From: Strigamia acuminata
Taxonomy: Eukaryota > Arthropoda > Chilopoda > Geophilomorpha > Linotaeniidae
Reading direction: 5' to 3'
DNA: 64,000 bases
NCBI GenBank assembly: GCA_949358305.1
Contig: OX442322.1
Coordinates: 3,658,001 to 3,722,000 of the forward strand
Positions 1-9,682 of this stretch are shown here, piece by piece. The notes beneath the pieces are model-generated. The model saw nothing but the letters and a program-made list of their open reading frames with translations. It did not search any database and was not told the DNA's origin. The stretch's first letter is position 1, and every line of letters begins with the position of its first letter. The position numbers were made by a program, and so were the translations under genes.

Positions 1-967
1 GGTATGGTCTCGCCAATGTAACTAGGGGACTAATAACACTGGGTAGGGACGCATACATCACGTAATAATAACAAGATTCCCACAATATTGGTTGGTTGGC
101 CTTTATTGTCGTTGTCTAGGGGTATGGGGAATCCCGTTACCCGTTGCAGGGGTGCCACGAAGGCACGCCGCACCGGCAACCGACCCGTCACACACTGGGC
201 ATGAGTCCAATGTGTGACGTGGTCGGTTCGACATTACATTCATGCTGTACTTACCTACAGCCCGCAGTGACCACTCATGGAGGCTGTATTGGGTGGTGAA
301 CCCAGATACTGAGCATCGCTGTGGTGAATGGGAAGGAGATGCAGAGTCCTCACAGCCGGGACAGACTTGTCCCCTCGATGACTACAACTGGAACTCTTAC
401 CACACGACCGTCCTGGTCGGTGTCCGCACACTCTCTACATCTCCTCCCACACCACTCCGCTCCCTCCTTCCCCCGGGCTAGATCACTTTCCCCAATCAGG
501 GGGTGATCTTGGGGCCGCACGGTGGTGTGTGGCAGTGACGTGGGTCACCCCAGGTGGCCAGACGGTCACACATAAAAGACACAAATAGAATTCAAAAGAG
601 AATAGGATTTGGCAAAACAAATGGTACTTACAGTTGCCCAAAAGGAACTGGAATCACACACACACAAAATGGTCACTAATGTTCTATTGTCCTGACTGAT
701 TTGTTGTAGAACTAGTAGAAGTTGCCTGGTCTATTTCTCCCTGAAGTAGTTTCAAAGGTTTGAAGTGGATTCTAGTGGAATTGTTCATTTCTAGCACAAG
801 TCCAACAAGTCACTTTCTTCTAAGTGTCTTAACATCAACTGGAAAACTGCAACAAGTTTGAGGTGTTCTCTGCTTGAGAATCAATCACCAACAGGTCTTT
901 CACAGCCTTTTTCACATGTGTTGAAATTATGCATTCCAACCCCTGCTAATCCTGGACCGTGTCATAA
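1..967. other. Unassigned sequence
   Basis: No gene, RNA gene or repeat could be recognised here. The first 550 bases are relatively GC-rich and contain short palindromes such as gtgccacgaaggcac near 150. The rest is AT-rich, with a short CA microsatellite near 655-666. The short open frames at 242-506 and 858-1061 have no recognisable domain. It may be host intergenic DNA or an old repeat. Confidence 0.5.
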
Positions 968-1381
968 GGGGCCGTCCATAAATTACGTAACGCCTGGAGG
1001 GGGGGGAGGGGGTTTCAAATTTTGTTACGGGTTGTTACGACGGGGAGGGGAGGGGTCTTAATAATGTTATGTAACAAAATTTATTTTAACATTTTTGAAA
1101 TTATTTGAAATTTTTTGAAATTTTTGTGAAAATGTTTGAAATTCTTTTTAAATTTTTGTAAAAAATTTTAAATTTTTGTAAAAAATTTTAAATTTGTGTA
1201 AAATTTTGTAGTATAAGCTTGTATCAAATTTTTTTTTTTGGGGGGCGGGGTAGTGAGTTTTGTTATGTAATATTAATATTCTAGGGGGGGTTTGTAGATT
1301 TGTTACAACCTTGTTACAAGGGGGGGGGGGAGGGAGTCTAAAAATCGTAAAATCAGCGTTACATAATTTATGGACGGCCCC
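968..1381. mobile_element. MITE-like DNA element with 26-bp terminal inverted repeats
   Basis: The left end (968-993) starts ggggccgtccataaattacg and the right end (1356-1381) is its reverse complement with one difference, giving a 414-bp element. Directly flanking TAA (965-967 and 1382-1384) fits a 3-bp target duplication of the TWA type used by PIF/Harbinger transposons. The inside is noncoding, with G-runs near both ends and an A/T-rich centre of aaattt tracts. No transposase frame exists, so it is non-autonomous. Superfamily assignment is inference from TIR and target-site length only. Confidence 0.75.
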
Positions 1382-1384
1382 TAA

Positions 1385-2433
1385 CTAGTGATAATTGTGA
1401 TACACTACTGAGAGCCTATGATGGTTACAGCTCCACCTCCTGCTAATCACTTAATTGGTCCCTTCCTGGAACTCCATGACTCAATCTGTCGGTCACTCAA
1501 CAGGTGCGCTTGCCCTGTTTTGAGGCTAAAGTTCACAGCTGTCCCATTTGTTGTGTACAGCAGTGATATTCAGGGGCTGCCATATTTGCTTGTGACATCT
1601 CACCTGTCGAGATCCACCAAGTCCTCTGTGTGATCGAGACACAATTAATTTCCAGTCCTCTGGAATGCCATCACTACAACACCACATCAAATGCAAAACC
1701 AAAAAAAAATACAATACACGTACCAATTTGCCAATAATCCTCAAAATTTGCACAACAATAAACAAAATTATTTCCGTACAGAAAATTCACGTGGCTATAT
1801 GCAAAAATTCACTATAATACAATGATAAAAAAAAATCCGAAATAACCTCGGTAATAAAAATCACATTACACAAAAATTGACCAAAAATTTTTCCAAATCC
1901 AAATATATACCAAAAAATTTTATTCAACAATAAAAAAAAATATGAGAAGAAACGTTTTTTAAGAAAGATGAGAATAAAATACCCAAAAAAAATTTTTCCC
2001 TCAATACATTAAAATGTTTAAATGTAAAAAAGAACACACCAAAAAGGATTACTGAGTCTGCAAAAACTCCCCTTTTTAATCCCTTCATTAATTTCCCTAC
2101 TGTTTGACTTCTGGAATGCAAAAATGAGTCAGTATCCATTTCATTCCAATGGGTGTCATAATTAAAATGACTCTGATTGGCAAAACCCAATCTATCAGGA
2201 TTAGCAAAAACCAATCCAAATCCAAAAATTTTCTAAAACTCAACTTCCCGTATGCACTGTAATTTGAAATTCTTATAATCACTCCAACACAATCCCAAAT
2301 CTGTCTCTATCGTAACACGACGACAATGGATAATACCAACGATCACCCGACTGACGACAATGCCTGCGCGCAGGACAAACTTTTCCATTTCGGCTCAGCC
2401 GACGATCGGGCGGAAAATTCCGGGGTGCCGTCA
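1385..2433. other. Unassigned AT-rich sequence
   Basis: Nothing supportable was found between the MITE-like element and the foldback element. Short open frames on the minus strand (1526-1765, 1924-2282) are AT-driven and lack recognisable domains. The last 150 bases (2280-2433) are more GC-rich and abut the foldback element. Confidence 0.45.
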
Positions 2434-2489
2434 GAACGGCGAATCGCCTAAGGGCGAATCTCGCCATAGTGATTAATGGCGAAAACAAT

Positions 2490-2760
2490 TATTTTTTCGC
2501 CAAAAACATTCCTAATGGCGAATTTGCACACATTCGCCATTGGGTTTCCAACAGGTTTCCAATGGCTAATCGGTGTAAAATTAAATCGATTCGCCATTGG
2601 AAATGTCACATTACATTTCTAATGGCGAATCGGCGTAAAATTAAATCGATTTGCCATTGGAAATGTCACATTACATTTCTAATGGCGAATCGGCGTAAAA
2701 TTAAATTGCTTCGCCATTGGGAATGACCAAACAGGTTTCCAATGGCGAATCGGTGCGCAC
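2490..2760. repeat. Left tandem hairpin array of the foldback element
   Basis: There are about four palindromic units with a period near 60 bp. Arms are tttctaatggcgaat and its complement attcgccattggaaa, and the loops read cggcgtaaaattaaatcg. Units at about 2620-2680 and 2680-2740 are nearly identical, so the array grew by recent tandem duplication. Confidence 0.75.
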
Positions 2761-2803
2761 ATATGTGGATTGATTGTTTATTTTTCGTTTATTTATGCAT
2801 ACT

Positions 2804-2809
2804 TATAAA
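2804..2809 (+). promoter_or_regulatory. Possible TATA box of the RING gene
   Basis: The sequence tataaa lies about 125 bp upstream of the first in-frame ATG of the RING gene, between the left hairpin array and the coding region. The composition is AT-rich, so a chance match is possible. Confidence 0.3.
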
Positions 2810-2931
2810 ATAATCTGTGGGTATTTATCGATTTAATTCGGCGTGTTGAACACCACACACGTCGCGATTATGTTGTAATAGCACAGTATGAAGCAAATTT
2901 GAAAACCATTATCGAAGTTTTGTCTCAGCTG

Positions 2932-3245
2932 ATGAACGTTTCACCTACACTTGACGGAATGTCTAGGGCGCAACGGCGCAGAAGACGTCGCAACCAGCTT
3001 CGTGCAAACGTGGCCGCCGTGGTTGTGCCCGCGCCCGCCGTTGATGTGCCCGCGCCCGCCGTTGTTGTGCCCGAGCCCGTTGTTGTTGCGGACGATATGA
3101 ACTGCATCATTTGCCTCACTGCGCGGAAAAATGCAATTTTTTTGGCCACTGTTGCTTACCATGCAGTGAGCGCGTGTTGCGCGATGAACCAAACTGTCCC
3201 TTCTGTCGTGGACATGTCGTCAGTGTTTTGCGCATATTCCAGTAA
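2932..3245 (+). pseudogene. RING-finger protein gene inside the foldback element, frameshifted
   Basis: The first in-frame ATG is at 2932. The N-terminus has a run of six arginines, then Pro/Ala/Val repeats (VPAPAV type), then a RING-like start CIICLTARKNAIF. At a run of seven T (3137-3143) the frame is lost. In the neighbouring frame, from 3144 to a stop at 3243-3245, the rest of a RING follows: GHCCLPC and CPFCR, then a short hydrophobic tail as in IAP-type RINGs. One Cys ligand before GH is not apparent, so the domain may be degenerate as well as frameshifted. RING proteins are usually E3 ubiquitin ligases. An aataaa signal at 3273-3278 follows. Whether this is a captured host gene or an element gene is unknown. 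Confidence 0.6.
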
Positions 3246-3272
3246 AAACGTATTATAGATTGTACTCTTTTC

Positions 3273-3278
3273 AATAAA
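3273..3278 (+). terminator. Polyadenylation signal after the RING gene
   Basis: A canonical aataaa lies 28 bp after the predicted stop and before the right hairpin array begins. Confidence 0.45.
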
Positions 3279-3369
3279 ATGTTGTGTTCTTTTATTTTAC
3301 AATTACGAATTACAATGCGAATTACAATGCACTTCCAATGGCCCATTTATTATAATTTGCCATTTGCCA

Positions 3370-3785
3370 TTTTAGTGTTGACCAATTCGCCGTTAGAAAT
3401 GTAAGTTGTACCTTTCTAATGGCGAATTGGTCAACACTAAAATTGATTCGCCATTAGAAAGGTACAACTTACATTTCTAATGGCGAATTGGTCAACACTA
3501 AAATCGATTCGCCATTAGAAAGGTGCGATTAACACTTCTAACGGCGAATTAGTCAACATTAAAATCGATTCGCCATTAGAAAAGTACAACTTACATTTCT
3601 AATGGCGAATTGGTCAACACTAAAATCGATTCGCCATTAGAAAGGTGCGATTAACACTTCTAACGGCGAATTAGTCAACATTAAAATCGATTCGCCATTA
3701 GAAAGGTACAACTTACATTTCTAATGGCGAATTTTCTTAGATTCGCCATTAGAAAGGTACAATTACATTTCCAAGGGCGAATCCC
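3370..3785. repeat. Right tandem hairpin array of the foldback element
   Basis: About six units of roughly 60 bp carry arms ttcgccattagaaa / tttctaatggcgaa and the loop tggtcaacactaaaatcg. Two unit types alternate (acaacttacattt and gcgattaacactt), which suggests duplication of a two-unit block. Confidence 0.8.
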
Positions 3786-3845
3786 AAAAATTCGCCCTTA
3801 GGCGATTCGCCGTTCGATCACTTGGATGTCAGCGTGGACGGTCAC

Positions 3846-5445
3846 GCGTATGACGGTTTATAGGTGCTATTTATTAATAACACGGCCGAATTTTAAGTGT
3901 TTTTGGCAAAACCCGCATTTGTCAATGCTTCAAGTCGCCACTAGATGGCGCGATTACGTTTCAGCGGTAAATTCGAATTACGAGTTAAAAACTGGTAAAT
4001 AAATATAAGAATATATTTATTAGAATAAAACAAAGCTTATTTCGTATTAATATAAATATATATTAATGGTCATTATTCACAATAAGTGAGTTGAATCTCT
4101 AGTTCAGCAGAAAAGGAGATTTGGCGATCAATCGATCAACCGACCGATGTGATTGGTGGATCCATTTCCGGTCCTGGGTATCCAGTTCCGGTTGTGGTGT
4201 GAATTAGCATATTGCTCCTCCGTATCCACTTCCGGTGATATGGGATTGGAGGGATTCGTGGAACCCATGTTCCAATTGGTTGATTGGATTAATCCTTAAT
4301 CCAGTCAGGTTATATAAACCCAAACAACCGGCCATCCCAGAGCTCTGTTTGATTATTTCTGTTTGGTATTGTTACTTAAGAAATATGATTCGTTGTTCAC
4401 GTAAAAAACCTTTTGGTTCTTTGTTGATTTATTCGCAAAGAACCGCGGCATGATTCTACCGAATCGTGCAACCCCCGGCAATTGAAGTCGACGTATTGGA
4501 TTGTTATGTTGCATACATGTTTCAATTTACGGTCCCGCCGAGGAGAACCTGCCTTCTGTGCAATTCAGTATCCTCCGGGCAGGACTGAGTGGTCATTTTC
4601 GGTATGAACGCATTCTGTAACCGTCAGTAAGCACCAGTATTGTTGAGAGTTGGTTCCATCGCCGGATGGTGCCAAAGTAGTCTGTTTGACAGTAACCACA
4701 AGTAGCACCAAGTGTTTGGTAAACTAATTCTCATGGTATTCGGTGCCAAAGCAGTCAGTTTGTCATTAGTACCGCGAAGGGCTAAACTGCTGTGCGGAGC
4801 CGCGAGCTATCGACTCCTGTGAAGTAGTGCCGTCAATCGCTAGACGAACGACCGCGCTGCGACGCAGGGGACGCTTGATACCGTTCTGCATGGCAAGGCG
4901 TTTTCTATCGACGGCAATTGTGTGTTGCGACGGGAAGTCTAACATTTATCCTTTACGTTTATAACAGAACAATATTAACTTGGCCACAAGTTAATTAATC
5001 AAGTCAGGAGACTTAATCTCATATTTGAACTCAATTTAACCGATAAGTTGACGACAACTTATCCCCGAAATATCTAAATTAGAATTCACAACGATATGAA
5101 TTGAATATAATTCATAAGCGGAATATTGATAAGTAAATGAATACATTTACTTACACCAATATCCTCCCAAAGTTGTGGCGGTGCAGACAAAGTCAACCGC
5201 AATACTCAGATCATTCGATTTATCGACGTGCGATAAATTACACAAGCGAACCAAGGAACCAGCGAAGCCGTATCGGACTCCAGGATGCAGCCATCTGGCT
5301 TAGATGACATCTGTAAACCAGGTCGAGCGATGGGGAAACCGCTCCCTTATCCCAGACACGTAATGATATTATTTTAGGGCCAATTGGCCAATTCTTTGTA
5401 TAGTTTAATTAGTAAAGCTAACTTGCCAAAATGTCGGCATTAGTC
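3846..5445 (+). repeat. LTR-like stretch distantly resembling A/B-family LTRs
   Basis: The layout parallels the 1.7-kb LTRs of A and B: it opens with a tgacggttta-like start (B LTR: tgacggttat), has a CTCF-like agatggcgc motif about 100 bp in, short direct and inverted motifs around ccaattggttgattgg, and a TATA box (tatataaa, 4311-4318). A long GC-richer tail follows, with fragments similar in order to the A LTR 3' half. Base-level similarity is weak and neither the exact ends nor a PBS could be found. It could be a solo or truncated LTR of a diverged relative. This is inference. Confidence 0.35.
3938..3951 (+). promoter_or_regulatory. CTCF-like motif
   Basis: The 14-mer ccactagatggcgc matches, from memory, the core of the insect CTCF recognition sequence (AGATGGCGC with a CCACT lead). 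The same core recurs in LTRs of otherwise unrelated elements in this window. Binding is not shown by sequence alone. Confidence 0.4.
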
Positions 5446-5607
5446 ATATGTATAATTTAGCTCATTTCATATTGTTTACCAACAATAAACTGTCTTGTAT
5501 TTATCTCGTATTGTATTCACTGTTTATTTATTGCGATCTATTCCCGGTACCATTGTTAAATGGGAAGTTGTGGTCGTCACCGTCACACGCGCTCGTTTCA
5601 TCCCTCA

Positions 5608-5780
5608 TGGTGCTACCTGCCGGCATGGAAAGCCCCTCTGCAGCACACTCCCTGCCGTACGATTTTGATTTTTCCAACCACCCGCTCGCCGATGACGATC
5701 CCGACAAGGACTCTGACGAGGAAATGGCCCTAACCGACCCAATAGACCCGGATATCGCGCTCTTCGATCTCCCCGATTAA
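5608..5780 (+). CDS. Possible short acidic ORF, function unknown
   Basis: This open frame from ATG 5608 encodes about 57 residues with a strongly acidic stretch (DDDPDKDSDEEM) and ends DIALFDLPD. The frame extends upstream to 5448 through less protein-like sequence. GC content is higher than in the flanks, which is why it stands out. No domain is recognised. It lies between an LTR-like stretch and the 3' end of a minus-strand gypsy fragment, so it may be element-derived or chance. Confidence 0.15.
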
Positions 5781-6142
5781 TGAATCCCATAGATAAAATT
5801 ATTCACAAAAGGGGTGAGGTAAACGCCGCCTTTGCCTCACTTAACAGAATCAAATCACAAAAATTTTGAAACTCTTTGACCATCCAAATATTCCGACCAC
5901 GCATATGAGTAAAAATTCTCAGATGTCGGAAAAAAATCTCAAACCAAATTAACACGATTAATGTCTCTCAAAAATAAAAACTTTACTACGATTAAAATAT
6001 CTTGTACCAATCAAACAACAAAAAAAACTCTTCTTTAATACAAAAAAAAACAATTCTTTTGCCATTCTTCTCAAAAAAAATTACTTAACAAAGTTTTTAA
6101 TACACCAATTAACTCTCTTTTTCTGTTTCCATTAGAAATACA
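5781..6142 (-). other. AT-rich region downstream of the Y pol fragment
   Basis: Read on the minus strand, this follows the stop of the Y pol fragment and is probably its 3' UTR. It is A-rich, with no open frame or clear polypurine tract. The 3' LTR of Y was not located. Confidence 0.35.
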
Positions 6143-7347
6143 TTAACTCTTCCCGAACATTCTCCATAATAATTTGACCATTTCGTATTCGCCCAAACGT
6201 TGTGGAGGTCTCGTATTGCGCTTGGGATACCTGCGCTCAACAACTTCTTCAACATTCAATTGTTCTGCTTGCGCCTCGACCGATTGCTCATCGGCCTGCA
6301 TGTCTTCTACCTGTGCCTTTTCGGCCTGTTGTGTACACTTTCTTTGGGAGTTTTCCTCTCCCCAGTCCAATTCGCTATCTGAATCTGTATCCGAGTTTGA
6401 CTCACTCTTCCCAGACTCTTCTGCTTTTTCGACTTCAAACTCCAAATAGGGATAAGTTTTCGGTTCTATTATTTTATTTAACCTATCCACATGTACAGTT
6501 TGCTCTTTAGATGGGTCTGACATCAATTTTATTCTATAATTGACTTCATTCAAATGCGCTACTACTCTGAATGGCCCCTGATGTGGTTGTGCCAACTTTT
6601 TAATTTCCCCCGGTTTAATGCGAACATGCCTAAGGAAAACCAAATCTCCCACATCAATGTGTTTATCTCTTGCCATGGACAAACTCTGCAGATGTGGAAA
6701 TTCTGAAAAGTCAGTCAGTGCCTTTTTAACACGACCAAACGTATTTTGCATCGCTTCACTGCGGTGTGCGATATACTTAATTGAGCTTGAGCTATCCCTA
6801 GTAAGCATTTCAACAGTACCAAATGGATCCCTTGACGTAAACAAATACACTGGGGTGTGTCCAGTCACCTTGTGCACTGGAAACCTATACGCCATTAGAA
6901 CCCTTCCAACTTGCATATCCCAATCCCAAACAAATGCGACAATGTGACTGCTATTGTTGCATTAAAACGTTCAACTTGACCATTACACTGTGGTCTATAT
7001 GAAGTGGTATTCACGTGCTCAATACCCAAACTTCCACACCAATCGTTAAAAACCTTTGACATAAATGGCGTCTCTTGATCCGTTAAAATGGTTTTCATTG
7101 GACCATATCTGTTTATGAGCATCAAGTCCAGTGCCGCAACGATTGTTTCGGCTCTTTGATCTCTCAAAGGCATGGCTTCCGGCCATTTGCTAAAATAGTC
7201 AACCGCCACGATAATGAACTGGTTGCCTCTGTCCGTGGTTTTTAAAGGACCCAAAATATTGTTACGCGGTAGAGCTGTACCGTGTATCGGCTGGCTCTGC
7301 CCGCTTTGTTTAGACATTTAATGCAATGAATTCTCACCAAACGGCGC
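6143..7347 (-). pseudogene. pol: Element Y: gypsy-type pol fragment, integrase to C-terminus
   Basis: Read right to left, it starts in an integrase zinc finger (HCIKC, near 7330 in a neighbouring frame). It continues through the integrase core (ILGPL, VDYFSKWPEA, TDQETPF, NGQVERFNATIA) to about 6900. After a further frame change comes the integrase C-terminal part with GDLVFLRHVRIKPGE and GPFRVVAHLNEVNY, then an acidic tail ending in a RYPKRNTRPPQRLGEY-type motif common at gypsy Pol C-termini. At least two frameshifts make it non-functional. Protease, RT and RNase H are absent. The break at about 7348 is where element Z begins, so the rest of Y probably lies right of the window. Confidence 0.8.
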
Positions 7348-7744
7348 TGTGCACCTAATTAGATGCACAGACCGATCAACTTAGGAATAGGGGGAATAGA
7401 AGCTTACTTAATAAGCAGATTAAGTCAGAGAGCTCAGATCTCTTTTGATTCTTGATCTTTTACCTTCACCTACTACTGTCAGCCGGTTAACGGATAGACA
7501 GGACTAGGCTTCCTGATTTTGACAAGCTCATCATCTTGATTAAAAGGTTTAAAATGAGAGTTTGATTTATGATTTAGTTTTAAGAATAAATAAATGTAAT
7601 AAGAGCTAATGACCGAACATTTACATTAGTAAATGTCCGACTTTGAATTGAATAAAGCCAAGAGCATTACATATAAAACTCTGTCTTTCTTGATTAAAAA
7701 CTCATGTCACGTTGGTCTAAACAATCCCCTTTAGCCACGTAACA
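7348..7744 (+). repeat. 5' LTR of element Z
   Basis: The right end ccacgtaaca (ending 7744) equals the LTR end of element C and is followed by a 2-nt spacer and the PBS. The left end is uncertain: tgtgcacc at 7348 is chosen because Y integrase sequence runs up to it. The segment accgatcaac (7371-7380) aligns with accgatcaat in the C LTR. At about 400 bp it is shorter than the 573-bp C LTR, so the left part may be lost. Confidence 0.55.
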
Positions 7745-7746
7745 AC

Positions 7747-7758
7747 TGGTGGAGATGC
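7747..7758 (+). promoter_or_regulatory. PBS of element Z (tRNA-Ala-like)
   Basis: The sequence tggtggagatgc starts two bases after the LTR end and complements the 3' end of animal tRNA-Ala (…GCATCTCCA plus CCA, from memory) over 12 bases. Confidence 0.55.
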
Positions 7759-8299
7759 GGTTTCGATTGTATCTCGTTTAGATTTAAAAATTTAAAACAA
7801 TTGGATTTAAAAAGGCTTAAAAATCTCTTTAAAAATCTAGAAAAAACTTTGTAAATTGCTGATTCATAGCAATTATCTTGAATGACTCAGAGTTGGTAAA
7901 AATAAGTGAAGTCATAGCTTGAATATTTAATGTCATTGTGTGAAATAATTTGCATTTTGGAAATAAATATAGGGTTTATTTATTTATTAGGTATTAATAA
8001 AGAATTAGTATATAGTTGTTATGATTGTTTGGAATAAATATATAGTGTATGAAAATTAATTTTGATATTTATTTACAGGAAATTTTTGTGAATTTATAGG
8101 AATTGAAAAATTGTTTTGAATTGTTATTGTTGGTTTGTTTTCTATATGATTTTGAGTGTAATCTTTGTTTATTATATGCTAATAACACTTTAAAGTTTTC
8201 AGGTAATGAATTCGTGTTAGTGTATTCAGTGTTAGGAAAGTGATTAGTCCTAGTGAAGTGAATAAAAGGGCAATATAAGGCTTCAGAGTGGATTAGCCA
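7759..8299 (+). other. Leader of element Z
   Basis: This is AT-rich noncoding sequence between PBS and gag. It contains two splice-acceptor-like sites, ttatttacag (AG at 8077-8078) and aaagttttcag (AG at 8201-8202), at places comparable to acceptor-like sites in the leader of element C. Confidence 0.5.
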
Positions 8300-9607
8300 G
8301 TGAAATTGTCACAATTCAATTTGGATAACTTTCAGGATCTACAAAATTTGCAGTCACCTGAGCCAAATTTGAAGAATATCACCACTAGAAGGCAGCCGAA
8401 GACTAAATCCGAATCCGACACCAAACCTCAAATAGACGACAAAGAGGTCCGACCTCAACCCCAATCAATTCTACAGAAGTTGGATTTTGCAACTCCAGCA
8501 ATAAAAGCAATTCAGCCAAAGACATTAAAAGAAATAATAGAAACATTTACACCTGTAAAAACTAAACAAGAATTCCAAATAGCGACCCAACTAACTTTTT
8601 CAAAGATGACGAGTTCAACGGACGTATTGATCGATTTGTTGAAAGCTTTGGTAATGCAGAAGCGACCGGTTATCATTTATGATACGGACAAAGGCAACAT
8701 CGACCAATGGCTTGTGGCATACGAAGCCACGATAGGAACAGATGATGAACGAGTAAAACAGTTACCATTAGCCCTGAAGACTGATGGATTGGCATGGTTT
8801 GTGGAACAATACAAGAAGAATCCGACATGGACATGGACGGATTGGAAGCCACAAATCGAGACGAAATTTCGTAGAAGCCAAGAAAGTGTTTACAATACTC
8901 TTTACTTCATGAAACATAAAGAAGGTACAGCTGATGCCTTTATGAAGAAAGTCTTGGCCGAGTGTGCGTTTATATTACCAGAACTTAATGAAATTCAGAA
9001 AATAAATTATGTCTATCAAGGTTTGAAGCCTGCAACGCAGAAGATGTTAATTACAGCGTTTCCATCAACATTGACAGAATTGGAGCAGAGACTCAAATTG
9101 TATGAAAGTCATAAAGTAGAGGAACCAGTGGATCTACTGCTCACAATGTTCAAAAAAGTTGTAGATGAAAAGGTGAACCCTACGACAACAGGTACACTGT
9201 CTGGAATAGGGGGATCCCCAGTAAGCTATGCCGAGTTATTAGCGGAAAATACCAAATTAAAACAGCAAAAGCTCGTTAGTGAGTCAGTAGAGACACAGGA
9301 AGCAGTTCCATTGTTCATACAAGGCGAATGGTATGTTCCAGCGTCGCAGCGCGGACAGAACTTCAGAGGTAGATATAACAGAGGAAGAGAACGGTCAAAC
9401 AGCAGTCAGACAACAACGCGTCCATGTGGTTGTTGGCATTGTTATGGTTGTGAACACAATGCAGCGGAGCCAGAACAACAACAACAATTTCAAGAAAATA
9501 GAGGGAACCCAAACAGCAAAAGGTGGTTTAAAAAGAAAAGGACACAAGGGGGTAACCCTAACCTGAAACAGAACCCACCACAAGTTCGTCAACAAGAGGA
9601 AAACTAG
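8300..9607 (+). CDS. gag: Gag of element Z
   Basis: This is an open frame of about 435 codons. It is related to the Gag of element C: residues such as NIDQWLVAYEATIGTD and MKHKEGTADAFMKKVLAE correspond to NIDTWLIGYEDTIADD and MQHKDGTAMEHMQKILKE in C. This is the capsid-like region that assembles the particle. The C-terminus is Arg/Gly/Gln-rich with one Cys cluster (CGCWHCYGCEH) that may be a degenerate knuckle. The first ATG in frame is only at 8606; the frame upstream (from 8297) is open without ATG. The frame ends at a TAG after gaggaaaac, which weakly resembles a -1 slippery site. Confidence 0.75.
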   Translation: MKLSQFNLDNFQDLQNLQSPEPNLKNITTRRQPKTKSESDTKPQIDDKEVRPQPQSILQKLDFATPAIKAIQPKTLKEIIETFTPVKTKQEFQIATQLTFSKMTSSTDVLIDLLKALVMQKRPVIIYDTDKGNIDQWLVAYEATIGTDDERVKQLPLALKTDGLAWFVEQYKKNPTWTWTDWKPQIETKFRRSQESVYNTLYFMKHKEGTADAFMKKVLAECAFILPELNEIQKINYVYQGLKPATQKMLITAFPSTLTELEQRLKLYESHKVEEPVDLLLTMFKKVVDEKVNPTTTGTLSGIGGSPVSYAELLAENTKLKQQKLVSESVETQEAVPLFIQGEWYVPASQRGQNFRGRYNRGRERSNSSQTTTRPCGCWHCYGCEHNAAEPEQQQQFQENRGNPNSKRWFKKKRTQGGNPNLKQNPPQVRQQEEN

Positions 9608-9682
9608 TGGGACGGCCACAAGGAAAATGTCACCATCCAAAAAAGAAAAGAAAGAATAAAAAAAGAGAAGATAATCGTAGTT

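Larger units (their letters stand above)
2434..3815. mobile_element. Foldback-like element built of tandem hairpin repeats, carrying a RING gene
   Basis: The outer 26 bases (2434-2459, starting gaacggcgaatcgcctaagg) recur in inverted orientation at 3790-3815. Inside each end lies an array of about 60-bp units, and each unit is a palindrome with arms of the type ttcgccattagaaa / tttctaatggcgaa. The two arrays are oriented so that the ends can fold on each other, as in Drosophila FB and Galileo-type foldback elements. The 570-bp centre holds a small gene with TATA and polyadenylation signals. No transposase is present. No clear target duplication was found. The family is unknown. Confidence 0.65.

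Noticed and set aside
2925-3192. Minus-strand open frames opposite the RING gene
   Set aside because: They are antisense shadows of the Pro/Ala/Val repeat region and have no domain of their own.
3370-3785. The regular repeats with short spacers look like a CRISPR array
   Set aside because: The units are palindromic, the spacers are nearly identical, and the setting is a eukaryotic foldback element with no cas genes.
4235-4453. A 72-codon frame as a gene
   Set aside because: It spans the TATA-containing part of the LTR-like stretch and shows no protein-like features.
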